From positions 1 to 19,396 of the forward strand of contig JAJFMI010000174.1 in the NCBI GenBank assembly GCA_021772235.1: a stretch of DNA of 19,396 nucleotides, written 5' to 3'. How positions within the stretch are numbered: the first letter of the stretch is position 1; each line of letters opens with the position of its first letter. The notes below the pieces were generated by a model. The model did not search any database. It was not told the DNA's origin and saw only the letters and a program-made list of their open reading frames with translations. The translations under genes were made by a program, and so were the position numbers. Below, piece after piece: positions 1 through 7,394 of the stretch. The DNA is from Chlamydiota bacterium (GTDB taxonomy: Bacteria > Chlamydiota > Chlamydiia > Chlamydiales > JAJFMI01).

Positions 1-40
1 GTATTTATAAAGGACGCATTTTGGAATGTGTAAACTATAA

Positions 41-68
41 TGTGCAATCATGGGGGGATTGTTGCACA
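41..68. other. Short inverted repeat downstream of ybeY
   Basis: The arms TGTGCAA (41-47) and TTGCACA (62-68) are exact inverted copies around a G-rich centre. The hairpin lies just past the ybeY stop on the minus strand and could mark the end of that transcript, but no clear T run follows it in that direction. I see no gene in bases 1-75. Confidence 0.3.
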
Positions 69-75
69 GTTGGGT

Positions 76-525
76 TTACTCTTGCAAGAGGCAATCTTCT
101 TTTGAAAGGTATTCGAGAGCGGTGCTCTCTTCTAGGCGCATGGTTTTTCGGCCCGCTTCGGTTTCGTCTTCGTGACCGAGTAGGTGAAGAAGGCCGTGGA
201 CGATGTAGAGGGCGCATTCTCGGTAGGGGTCTTCTTCAAGTTTTTCGGCAGTTTCTATGGCGACTTGCGGACAGATGAACACTTCACCAAGAACGATGCA
301 GGGTTTTGCTGTGGGGGAATCTATGGGAAAAGTGATGCAATCTGTTGGGGAGGGGTCGGAAAAGTATTTGGCGTGGAGGGTGCAGATGCGATTCTTATCG
401 ACGAAATGGAGGATAACTTCTTGGGGTAAAATATTTTTCCATTCCAGGAAGGTTTTAGCCAGGCGCTCAACTTTTTTATGATCAAGTTCTAGCGCCTGCT
501 GTGAATCGTAAATAGTAACGTGCAA
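76..525 (-). CDS. ybeY: Endoribonuclease YbeY (16S rRNA maturation)
   Basis: YbeY is a zinc-dependent single-strand endoribonuclease acting in 16S rRNA 3'-end maturation and ribosome quality control in the cytoplasm. The family zinc motif is present near the C-terminus as HGLLHLLGHEDE (three histidines spaced H-x3-H-x5-H), and the central DCITFPID matches the family strand preceding the LGEVFIC segment. The start is uncertain. No ATG is available: one TTG at 525 gives 149 residues beginning just before the first beta strand and lies two bases after the stop of the upstream small gene; another TTG at 585 gives 169 residues and overlaps that gene by 58 bases. I chose the shorter form because the family is about 150-155 residues. 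The gene is third in a cluster with two tiny basic proteins, matching the ybeY neighbourhood I recall in Chlamydia (CT422 region). Confidence 0.9.
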   Translation of the reverse strand: MHVTIYDSQQALELDHKKVERLAKTFLEWKNILPQEVILHFVDKNRICTLHAKYFSDPSPTDCITFPIDSPTAKPCIVLGEVFICPQVAIETAEKLEEDPYRECALYIVHGLLHLLGHEDETEAGRKTMRLEESTALEYLSKEDCLLQE

Positions 526-527
526 TG

Positions 528-686
528 TTATTTGACGGGTGTTTTTGGTAGGTTGGTGACGCGTTTGTTTTCGCCATCTTTCCAACGTCCCAGTGCGCGC
601 AATACGTCAATACGCTCAAAGCGCTTGATCACGTTGCGTTTTTTTCCGCCTTTGCCGCTCTTTCCGTAACTGCTGTGTCTAGACAT
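528..686 (-). CDS. Small basic protein of the Chlamydiae/Verrucomicrobia type (52 aa)
   Basis: This 52-residue protein begins MSRHSSYGKSGKGGKKRN and continues VIKRFERIDVLRALGRW; more than a third of its residues are Lys, Arg or His. It matches my memory of a conserved small basic protein restricted to the Planctomycetes-Verrucomicrobia-Chlamydiae group, of unknown function and suspected to be ribosome- or RNA-associated. The ATG at 686 has a perfect AGGAGG (minus strand, 692-697) five bases upstream, so it is probably strongly translated. It overlaps the preceding 60-residue gene by 8 bases, and its stop is two bases before the short-form start of ybeY, consistent with one mRNA. The ribosomal role is inferred only from composition and neighbours. 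Confidence 0.85.
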   Translation of the reverse strand: MSRHSSYGKSGKGGKKRNVIKRFERIDVLRALGRWKDGENKRVTNLPKTPVK

Positions 687-861
687 TTGTGCCTCCTGGA
701 ATAAAGGTCAAAACATCTCCCTGTTCGGCGATGTTATTTGTGTGTTCGCGGTAGCCCTTTGGGAGGTTGTCCTTTTTGGGTCCTGTCTTTTCCGCTGCGT
801 TGTAATGACGTTTGCGGGGTGAGCGATGACGGCGCTCTCCTTTCTTACTCATGCGTGTCAT
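679..861 (-). CDS. Small Lys/Arg-rich hypothetical protein (60 aa)
   Basis: This is a 60-residue protein with a strongly basic N-terminal half (MSKKGERRHRSPRKRHYN) and a neutral C-terminal tail ending in TFIPGGTNV. I do not recognise a domain. It is the first gene of the cluster with the 52-residue basic protein and ybeY, at the position where Chlamydia also carries tiny open frames (the CT421.1/CT421.2 region, from memory). The ATG at 861 is preceded by GGAG at seven bases; a second in-frame ATG at 852 gives a form starting MSKKGERR. A near-consensus promoter lies just upstream. A nucleic-acid- or ribosome-binding role is suggested by charge and neighbours but not shown. Confidence 0.75.
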   Translation of the reverse strand: MTRMSKKGERRHRSPRKRHYNAAEKTGPKKDNLPKGYREHTNNIAEQGDVLTFIPGGTNV

Positions 862-885
862 GAAAATTCTCCAATCTTTATATCG

Positions 886-914
886 ATTATAAGCAAGGTG
901 AGTAAATTATTCAA
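886..914 (-). promoter_or_regulatory. Sigma-70-type promoter for the small basic protein/ybeY cluster
   Basis: On the minus strand TTGAAT (909-914) is followed, after a 17-base spacer, by a perfect TATAAT (886-891). The predicted start near 879 gives a leader of about 18 bases before the ATG at 861, including its GGAG. The -35 box overlaps the stop codon of the upstream holC-like gene. Confidence 0.7.
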
Positions 915-1315
915 GAGGTGAGTGTGATTTGGAAACCTTTTTCTTTGTAGGCTTTATAACGCGATTTTGAAACTGCTGGCTGGGTGCGGTCATCGAACTC
1001 ATAAACAGTCGTAAAGGAAATATTAGAATTGTCTATTGGGTGAGCTGTGAGGTTGAAAACGGCGCGCGCTTCGTTGGGATTTACTGGTTGGCAGGTGATG
1101 GCAATGATTTCTTCTGTTGGGCGATCTGTTGCTACATGTGGCAAGAAGGAGCCGACGGGTTCTTTCCAGAGCAGTGTATCAATATATTCTTTTGCTTTGT
1201 CGTTTGGGGCTAAAAAAAGCAGGGGTTCTTTTTTTTCAAAATGTTTATAGGAAACTCTCAGTATGCTTTTGAGTTTCTCTTGCGGATTTTGGATGGTAAT
1301 AAATACTATTTTCAC
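911..1315 (-). CDS. holC: DNA polymerase III chi subunit (HolC-like)
   Basis: HolC is a clamp-loader accessory subunit linking DNA polymerase III to single-strand-binding protein. The 134-residue product shows the family order: an N-terminal strand (KIVFITI), a segment LLWKEPVGSFLPH at about residues 48-60 that parallels ALWARPAESFVPH of E. coli HolC, and the C-terminal RYKAYKEKGF that parallels RYKAYRVAGF. The start is a GTG at 1315 that overlaps the stop of the preceding DUF502 gene by four bases, indicating translational coupling. In E. coli holC lies next to pepA; here it ends an rnr-DUF502-DUF502-holC series. The assignment rests on remembered motif similarity. Confidence 0.8.
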   Translation of the reverse strand: MKIVFITIQNPQEKLKSILRVSYKHFEKKEPLLFLAPNDKAKEYIDTLLWKEPVGSFLPHVATDRPTEEIIAITCQPVNPNEARAVFNLTAHPIDNSNISFTTVYEFDDRTQPAVSKSRYKAYKEKGFQITLTS

Positions 1316-1950
1316 TTCTGTTCCTTTGGGTCAAAGAGGCCACAAGAGACGAGAAACTTCAGGACTTCATCGCCTTTCATGTCGAGTTCGGCAATTTGCT
1401 CATGTTCCATCATTACTAAAAAGCCAGAAATGGGGTGGGGGGCTGTAGGAATAAAAACGGAGTGCACGTCTTTGAGGGCGCTTAATTTTTTGCGCACTTC
1501 TTCAGGGGCTGGTGCGGTTTTAAAAGCGACGGCGTGTGCTTTTGCATGAGGGAATTTTATTAGTACGGCGCTCTTAAAGATGTTTTCGGTTTTGGTGAGG
1601 ACGGCTTGGCTCACTTCTCTTGTTGTGCGATAGATGAAGCGCACGAGGGGGATGCGCTCGAAGATACGGTTTGTGAGGTTCACAAAGTAGCCGAGAAAAA
1701 GTTTCTGGGTGCAAAATCCAAGTAACATAATAAAGAGAGCGAGTAAGAAGAGGGCGATTATTCGAGAGGTCCAGACAAAAAGTTCTTTGTGTTCGATGAA
1801 TTTGTAGATTTGTGCATCGTACTGATGAAAGAAGTCTTCCACTAAGCCGACAAAGGGGGCTGTCAATAGTTTAATGAGCCAGATGACGATGATGAGTGTG
1901 ACTGTTAGCGGTAATAATGTCGCTAAGCCTGTTAGGAAGAATTTTTTCAT
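1312..1950 (-). CDS. DUF502 family membrane protein (second paralogue)
   Basis: This 212-residue inner-membrane protein has two predicted transmembrane segments (about residues 5-29 and 58-83) and a soluble C-terminal half. The hallmark VFIPTAPHPISGFLVMM matches the TPNPTSG-type motif of DUF502 proteins, a family whose plant members are the LIKE-COV proteins; the bacterial function is unknown. It is a tandem paralogue of the preceding gene: both begin MKK(F/Y)F(L/I)TG and share the motif RIPLVRFIYRTTREV / RIPLVNKVYKTTQEI. Its ATG overlaps the paralogue's stop by four bases (ATGA), and its own stop overlaps holC by four, so the three are probably co-translated. Confidence 0.88.
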   Translation of the reverse strand: MKKFFLTGLATLLPLTVTLIIVIWLIKLLTAPFVGLVEDFFHQYDAQIYKFIEHKELFVWTSRIIALFLLALFIMLLGFCTQKLFLGYFVNLTNRIFERIPLVRFIYRTTREVSQAVLTKTENIFKSAVLIKFPHAKAHAVAFKTAPAPEEVRKKLSALKDVHSVFIPTAPHPISGFLVMMEHEQIAELDMKGDEVLKFLVSCGLFDPKEQK

Positions 1951-2591
1951 GTTTTAACAGGGTGTTCTGGGGTGATGACGCCGCAGGAGACGATATATTT
2001 TATTGCAGTTTCTGGTTTCATATCAAGATATTTTATCTCGTCTTCTCCATACATGAGTAAAAAGCCTGTTGTAGGGTTGGGAGTTGTAGGAATGAGTACG
2101 GAAAAAAGTTTTTTTCCAGCTGCGTCGGAGCAGGTTTGTGGTGATTCGCGTGATATTAATCCCAATACGTAACTGCCCTCTTTGGGAAATGGTACCATCA
2201 CTACTTGCTGGAAGCTTGTTTTATCGGTAACAAAAAGTGTTTTTATTATTTCTTGCGTTGTTTTGTAAACCTTGTTGACAAGCGGAATGCGGTGCAAAAT
2301 ACGATCACTCAGGCTGATCAAGGATTTAAACAAAAACCAGCGGGCGATCATCCCTAGGATAATCGTAAAGAGAAAGATCCCAAGGATAATAATGAGTTGC
2401 GAGCCGTAACGGATGAGTTGCTCAGGTGTTAAAAATAAAAAGCCGCGGTTGGCGATGCCGGTATTGCGTAGAAAATCGGTGACCATGCCGATGAATGGCA
2501 GGGTTAAAAAATTGACAATGAACGCGATGATGGCAATAGTAACTGCTAAGGGAAGGAGGATGACCATTCCCGTAATAAAATATTTCTTCAT
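1947..2591 (-). CDS. DUF502 family membrane protein (first paralogue)
   Basis: This is a 214-residue inner-membrane protein with two hydrophobic segments (about residues 5-29 and 64-90) followed by a soluble domain containing VLIPTTPNPTTGFLLMY, the DUF502 signature. Function is unknown in bacteria. It is followed at a four-base overlap by a second DUF502 gene of the same architecture, so they could form a heteromer. It starts 64 bases after the rnr stop; a TATACT box (2600-2605, minus strand) lies eight bases before its ATG but has no convincing -35 partner, so expression from the rnr transcript is as likely. Confidence 0.88.
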   Translation of the reverse strand: MKKYFITGMVILLPLAVTIAIIAFIVNFLTLPFIGMVTDFLRNTGIANRGFLFLTPEQLIRYGSQLIIILGIFLFTIILGMIARWFLFKSLISLSDRILHRIPLVNKVYKTTQEIIKTLFVTDKTSFQQVVMVPFPKEGSYVLGLISRESPQTCSDAAGKKLFSVLIPTTPNPTTGFLLMYGEDEIKYLDMKPETAIKYIVSCGVITPEHPVKT

Positions 2592-2655
2592 ATGAGTTCA
2601 GTATACCCGAATGCCCAAATTTATTGGTGGAGTATTCTTTTTTAGTCAGAATAAC

Positions 2656-4521
2656 TTAAAGGATTTTCCACGAAGTTGTCTGTTCAATCAGGTCGACTTT
2701 TAGGAGCTGAGCTTTGATGCTGGAGCCGGGAATAAAGTGCCGGCCGGTACGTTCACCACGAAGATCACCCTCTTTGGGATCGAAGACGTAGTAATCAGAG
2801 CCTATTTCTGAGATGTGAATGAATGATTCAAGCATGAGGGGTTCTATGGAAAGCACCATTCCAAAGGGTTTGATTTTTGAAATAAGTGTATCGAAGATAA
2901 CCCGTTTCTCTGTTTTATGCAGGTGATCAAGTAGGCGGAGTTTTTTTAAGGAGAGTACTCCCGATTCTGCGCGGAAAGAGAGGCGCTCTTGTTCAGAGAG
3001 GTGTGTTGCGATTTGCTCGACATTTTCAGGTGGGGTCTTGTCAAAGAGAAGTCTATGCACAATGAGATCGCTGTAGCGGCGTATCGGACTTGTAAAATGT
3101 GTATAATGTTCGAGTGAGAGTCCGTAGTGACCGATGTTGTCGGGGGAATAGGTTGCGAGTCTCATAGAACGTATGAAGGCAACAGAGATCTGCTTTTCAT
3201 GCGGCGTGCCGCGGGCAGCTTCGAAAAGTTTCTGGATTTCTTCAGGCGTAGGTGTCGCTGTGAGGGGGAATCCAAGCAGTCGAGCAACAGCGTAAAAGTC
3301 CTCTAAGTTGTCTTCAGCAGGCGTATCGTGGACGCGAAAAATGCTTTTCACTCCGCGTTTAATGAGTGTGCCGGCAACGATTTCATTCGCTTTAAGCATG
3401 AATTCTTCCACCATTTGGTGGGTAATGTCGTACTCTTCAAGGCGATAGGATGTGGGAATGCCTTTGTCGTTAATTTCTAAAATGAGTTCGGGCATGGCGA
3501 GGTCAACACTGCCCCGTTTTCTGCGTATCGCTTTGAGCAAGGCACAAAGTTTTTTCATCTGCTCAAGTGTTTTTTTGTGCGGACTCTTTTTTTTGCCGTC
3601 TAAGACTTCGCGTGCTCCAGCATACGTAAAACGCTTTTTGCTGCAGATAACGGAGCGGTAAATTTCGTGGTCTTTTAATTCGCCACTTTCATCTAAGTGT
3701 AACTCAACGGTTGCAGCTAAGCGGTCGACGTTCTCTTTTAAACTGCAGAGGTTATTGGAGAGTTCTTCTGGAAGCATGGGGATGCATCGCTTGGGAAGGT
3801 AGGTGGAATTTGCGCGCCTTTTTGCTTCGGTATCAAGAGGTGATCCAGATGTGACGTAGGCGGAAACGTCTGCTATATGCACAAAAAGGGTGTAGCCTTG
3901 AGCGGTTTTTTCTACGTAGAGCGCGTCATCAAAGTCCTTTGCGGTGGTGGGATCGATTGTAACGCAGGGTTGTTTTGTGAGATCGCGGCGATTTTTTTTG
4001 TCGCCAGAAGGAACTTCTTTACCGAATTTTTTTGCTTCAGCAACTACCGCTTTGGGAAAAGTAGATGAGAGGCCATGTTCAAGGAGGGCTACGTCATTAT
4101 CGAGGAGTGCATTTGTGATAGGACCAATGTTTTTTTTAAGCTCACAGATTAAGATGTCTTTTTTCCACTCACTTACCCCCATTAAAACGCGATCGCCTGC
4201 TTTAATGCCTTTCGGTTTGGATATGTAAACTTGTTTTTCTTGTCCCAATGCTGGTACGAAAATTTCAGCCTCTTCGCTATTGACTTTGCGGGCTATGCCA
4301 ACAATGTCTTTGCGGTTGCGTTTTACAATTTTAAGGATTCGGCCCTCGGGGCCTTTACTTGTCTTTTTCGCGCTGATCTCTGCTAAGACGGTATCGCCAT
4401 CTGCGGCTGTGGCCATATGCGGTTTGGGGATGAAGATATCGTCTCCATCTTCTACTAAAACAAACCCGAATCCTCTTGGATGCACGCGGATGGTGCTAGT
4501 GATTTCATTTTTTTTTCTCAT
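2656..4521 (-). CDS. rnr: Ribonuclease R (RNase II/RNB family 3'-5' exoribonuclease)
   Basis: RNase R degrades structured RNA processively from the 3' end. The 621-residue protein has N-terminal cold-shock/OB-like segments (for example HPRGFGFVLVEDGDDIFIP, residues 14-32), then the RNB catalytic domain with the metal-binding signature TIDPTTAKDFDDA (Asp190, Asp196, Asp198, Asp199), the family motif TSPIRRYSDLIVHR later in the domain, and a C-terminal S1 domain (IKPFGMVLSIE ... FIHISEIG). It ends shortly after the S1 fold and lacks the long basic tail of E. coli RNase R (813 residues). The ATG at 4521 has AAGGAG very close upstream and is followed at once by a run of nine A. It is first in a likely unit with two DUF502 genes and holC. 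Confidence 0.95.
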   Translation of the reverse strand: MRKKNEITSTIRVHPRGFGFVLVEDGDDIFIPKPHMATAADGDTVLAEISAKKTSKGPEGRILKIVKRNRKDIVGIARKVNSEEAEIFVPALGQEKQVYISKPKGIKAGDRVLMGVSEWKKDILICELKKNIGPITNALLDNDVALLEHGLSSTFPKAVVAEAKKFGKEVPSGDKKNRRDLTKQPCVTIDPTTAKDFDDALYVEKTAQGYTLFVHIADVSAYVTSGSPLDTEAKRRANSTYLPKRCIPMLPEELSNNLCSLKENVDRLAATVELHLDESGELKDHEIYRSVICSKKRFTYAGAREVLDGKKKSPHKKTLEQMKKLCALLKAIRRKRGSVDLAMPELILEINDKGIPTSYRLEEYDITHQMVEEFMLKANEIVAGTLIKRGVKSIFRVHDTPAEDNLEDFYAVARLLGFPLTATPTPEEIQKLFEAARGTPHEKQISVAFIRSMRLATYSPDNIGHYGLSLEHYTHFTSPIRRYSDLIVHRLLFDKTPPENVEQIATHLSEQERLSFRAESGVLSLKKLRLLDHLHKTEKRVIFDTLISKIKPFGMVLSIEPLMLESFIHISEIGSDYYVFDPKEGDLRGERTGRHFIPGSSIKAQLLKVDLIEQTTSWKIL

Positions 4522-4560
4522 TTCTCCTTGAGTTTAGCAGATAGCAACAAAAAAATCTGG

Positions 4561-4589
4561 TTAAGAGTCTTGCAAATGAAAAATAAGAT
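4561..4589 (+). promoter_or_regulatory. Possible promoter of the haemagglutinin-like gene
   Basis: TTAAGA (4561-4566) and TAAGAT (4584-4589) are separated by 17 bases and each matches four of six consensus positions. The predicted start is near 4596, about 48 bases before the ATG. The gap 4522-4643 is shared with the divergent rnr gene, for which I see no clear promoter. Confidence 0.3.
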
Positions 4590-4643
4590 TTGGTAATGTG
4601 TTTCCAAGTGTTAAATGAATATTTGTGAACCCAGGAGGAACAC

Positions 4644-7394
4644 ATGAATAAGAAGCTGATTGCCAGTGCGGTTGCCCTTTTACTAGGGAGTACTCTTCAC
4701 TCAGTTGAGTTGGAAGAGAGTCGCATATTAAATGGTGAATTTGAATTTGTGGAAAATGGCAATCAAGGTGATTGTATTTTCATGATCAGTGATGATGGAA
4801 TCATTGAGTGCAACTTTTTTGCTTTAGCTCGTGGAGAGACGCTTTCAATTGAGCAAAAAAGTAATGAATCGTGGGGATTACTTCGAATATTAAGCAAAGA
4901 ACCTGTTCATATTTCAGGAAAAATCAAGGCAAATGGGAATTTTCTTATCTGCTGTCCTGCGGGTTTAAAAATTGATGGTGAGGTAACGGGATCAGGTGTG
5001 ATCGCTTCCTCGCACATGATTACAGACAAAAGCTTTTTATCTGATCAAATATGGAAATTCACAAACGAAGGTGGAGCAGTACAAATTTCGGGTAGTTTAA
5101 AAGCTAATGAAGGCAATCTCTATGTATTCGGAAAGGAAGTTGAGACAACAGGTGATTTGAATGGTGAAGAGCTTTGGCTTGCTACGGGGGAAGAAGTTGT
5201 GATCGGCATTGATAATGAAGAGACTACTGCTCTAGGATTTGTGCATAACAGCGGAACAATTCATGCCAACTATGTTCGAATTGACTCTATGGAGATTGTC
5301 AATACAGGGGCAGTTTTTGCAGAGGGTTTGAAGGGAAATATTGAATTGAATGCCAAAGAAGGTCTCCTTCTTAATGAGGGGCAAATTTTTGCAAGACAAG
5401 GAAACTGTGGTGGAACGGTTACTCTAAGAGGTGAAGAGGTAACTTTCACAAATAGTGCTATTGTCAACGTCTGCGGTGAAGTAGGTGGAGGACATGTAAA
5501 TATTTTTAGTGATCGTTGTTTCTTATCTTCTGCAGTTCATAGTTACGATACTCTTGTCAGCGGTGGTGAAACGATTTACTCCGGAAGAGATTTATCAGAA
5601 GAAGAGATGCGCGAGGTGATAAAGAAAAATGGCGCTTTTGCAGCACTCATAAAAGCTGATGCCCTTGTAGAAGGAGACGGCGGAACCATTTCTATCCAGT
5701 CAAATAAAGAGCAATTCTTCGGTGCGCAAATTTTAGCGCGCGGAGCAGGGCTTGAGGGAAATGGCGGTCGTCTTGGATTATGTTCAAAAGGAGAAATGAT
5801 TTACCGCGGTGCAATTGATTTAAAAGCGCCTTATGGGAAATCAGGAGAGTTTTTCCTCGATCCAAAATATATTACGGTTTCACCGCTTGGTACAGATTCT
5901 GCATCAGGTAATACTTTTGCATCAGATCCAACAGGAAGCGTTACAATTTCAGGAGCTGATCTTCAGACAGCCTTGAATTCTGCTTCCGTTGTTCTGCAAG
6001 CAAATACCGACATCACATTTGGTGATACCGTTCTCGCAACTACCTCTGGAACAAATTTAACTCTACAAGCAGGGCGTTCTATTATTTTTACCGCTAGCGC
6101 AGACTTGCAACTGAATAACGGAAGTTTCACAGCTTTGATCAACGATGCAAATGCAATTGGTGCAGACCGCGAAAGTGGGAATGCCTTTTTCCAAATGTAT
6201 AACAACAGCCGGATCTTTTGCCCGGGAGGGAATATCACTGTATCGCAGGGAAACCAGTCTGGATCAACAGTAGGAAGAATTCTTTTAGGAGATTGCATTT
6301 TAGGTTCTACTGCAGGGAATGTGAATTTAACAGGTATTGGGTACCCAGGTACTTCAGACTCAAGTGGCATTCGTGTTTCGAACGGAACAATTTCTACTAC
6401 AGGTGCAGGAACAATTACTTTAACAGGTACAGGCGGTGCTGGAGTTGATAATAATTCTGGTCTCTATCTCACTGGTGGAAATGCCCAAATCTTGGGTGAA
6501 ACTGGTCTAGTTACTCTTAACGGAACAGGTGGCGCAAGTACAGGAAAAAGCAATCAGGGTATTCGTATTGAAAGTGGCGCAAAAGTCATTACCACGACTG
6601 GAAATGTTGTCTGCACTGGTATTGCTGGTAGCGGCACAGACTGGAACATGGGAGTCATCTTTTCAGGAACAAATTCACGAATCACATCGACAAGTGGTGA
6701 TATTGATGTAACTGGTACAGCAGCAGGAACGGGTTCTACCGGCCAAGGTGTACGTCTTGAGATTGGCTCTTACATAGACTCGAACGGTACAATTACAATT
6801 GATGGTACTGGAGCTCCAGGGCTTGCTAACTGTCATGGTGTTTCTATTTCTGGATATGGTTCATTAATTACTTCTGCGACGGGTGCCATTTCTGTAATCG
6901 GTGCGGGAAATGGTGATGGAACTTCCATCTGCGAAATGGGTGTGCGATTAGAGTCAGGTGCGAAAATTTCTTCGACTGGCACTGCAACAGTAGCTGTTAC
7001 AGGAACAGGCGGACCCGGCGTCGATCATAATGATGGAATCATCATTTCCGGAAACGGTTCTGATATCTCATCAGTAGATGGAGACACCACTCTAGTTGGT
7101 GTTGCAGCTGGTACAGGAAGCCAAAACCAAGGAGTTCGTTGTGAAGTAAAAGGAAGTGTTTTAGCAACAGGAGCAGCAAATATTACTGTAACTGGAACAG
7201 GCGCTGACGCTGTTTCACTGAACAATGGTGTTCTGTTAATTGGTGTAGGCTCTCTAATTGACGCAGTTGATGGAGATGTAACCGTTATTGGTACCGCGCA
7301 AGGAGATGAGCCCGCAGAAGGTGTTTCTGAGCAAGGTGGTGTAATTGCTTCTCAAAATGGAACAGTTTCGATCACAAGCAACGATGTGACTTAA
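4644..7394 (+). CDS. Secreted filamentous-haemagglutinin-like repeat protein (TpsA-type)
   Basis: The 916-residue protein has a signal peptide (NKK, then a hydrophobic core, residues 4-18). Residues about 55-185 follow the TPS haemagglutination domain that directs two-partner secretion: GETLSIEQ, then LRIL, SGKIKANGNFLICCPAGLKI, GVIASSHMI and LYVFGKEVETTG. Residues 185-560 look like beta-helix with FLDPKYITVS and ADLQTALNSASVVLQANTDI, segments common in such exoproteins. Residues 558-910 are about eleven 32-residue repeats. The product should be an extracellular or surface beta-helical fibre, possibly an adhesin. The start has AGGAGG (4633-4638) five bases before the ATG. No TpsB transporter gene is in the window. 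The 3' end overlaps the convergent HAD gene by 23 bases, which may mean the gene was shortened. Substrate or receptor is unknown. Confidence 0.88.
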   Translation: MNKKLIASAVALLLGSTLHSVELEESRILNGEFEFVENGNQGDCIFMISDDGIIECNFFALARGETLSIEQKSNESWGLLRILSKEPVHISGKIKANGNFLICCPAGLKIDGEVTGSGVIASSHMITDKSFLSDQIWKFTNEGGAVQISGSLKANEGNLYVFGKEVETTGDLNGEELWLATGEEVVIGIDNEETTALGFVHNSGTIHANYVRIDSMEIVNTGAVFAEGLKGNIELNAKEGLLLNEGQIFARQGNCGGTVTLRGEEVTFTNSAIVNVCGEVGGGHVNIFSDRCFLSSAVHSYDTLVSGGETIYSGRDLSEEEMREVIKKNGAFAALIKADALVEGDGGTISIQSNKEQFFGAQILARGAGLEGNGGRLGLCSKGEMIYRGAIDLKAPYGKSGEFFLDPKYITVSPLGTDSASGNTFASDPTGSVTISGADLQTALNSASVVLQANTDITFGDTVLATTSGTNLTLQAGRSIIFTASADLQLNNGSFTALINDANAIGADRESGNAFFQMYNNSRIFCPGGNITVSQGNQSGSTVGRILLGDCILGSTAGNVNLTGIGYPGTSDSSGIRVSNGTISTTGAGTITLTGTGGAGVDNNSGLYLTGGNAQILGETGLVTLNGTGGASTGKSNQGIRIESGAKVITTTGNVVCTGIAGSGTDWNMGVIFSGTNSRITSTSGDIDVTGTAAGTGSTGQGVRLEIGSYIDSNGTITIDGTGAPGLANCHGVSISGYGSLITSATGAISVIGAGNGDGTSICEMGVRLESGAKISSTGTATVAVTGTGGPGVDHNDGIIISGNGSDISSVDGDTTLVGVAAGTGSQNQGVRCEVKGSVLATGAANITVTGTGADAVSLNNGVLLIGVGSLIDAVDGDVTVIGTAQGDEPAEGVSEQGGVIASQNGTVSITSNDVT
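6315..7373 (+). repeat. Tandem ~32-residue (about 96 bp) coding repeats, two alternating types
   Basis: Units begin near residues 558, 589, 622, 654, 686, 716, 748, 781, 814, 845 and 877 (spacing 30-33). The consensus is (I/V)T(V/L)TGTG-G-G, six to eight variable residues, then G(V/I)-(I/L), about five residues, (I/L)-S--G. Two kinds alternate: one with QGVRLESGAKI-type ends (units 3, 5, 7 and, more diverged, 9) and one with GV-ISG-GS-ITS-type ends (units 4, 6, 8, 10), so the higher-order period is about 64 residues. Divergence between copies shows the array is old, not a recent slippage product. Confidence 0.9.

Noticed and set aside
1241..1549. 102-codon plus-strand open frame over holC and DUF502
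   Set aside because: It lies antisense to two genes with clear family motifs.
4570..4593. TTGCAA near 4570 as an alternative -35 box for the haemagglutinin-like gene
   Set aside because: At 17-18 bases downstream there is only a poor -10 (TAATGT, three of six), weaker than the TTAAGA/TAAGAT pair.
5963..6370. 135-codon minus-strand open frame inside the haemagglutinin-like gene
   Set aside because: It is antisense to a well-supported coding region and shows no motif; repeat-rich Gly/Thr codons produce such frames by chance.
6315..7373. Regular ~96-base repeats that might suggest a CRISPR or other DNA-level array
   Set aside because: The repeats keep one open reading frame, are diverged at DNA level and are conserved as protein motifs, so they are coding repeats.
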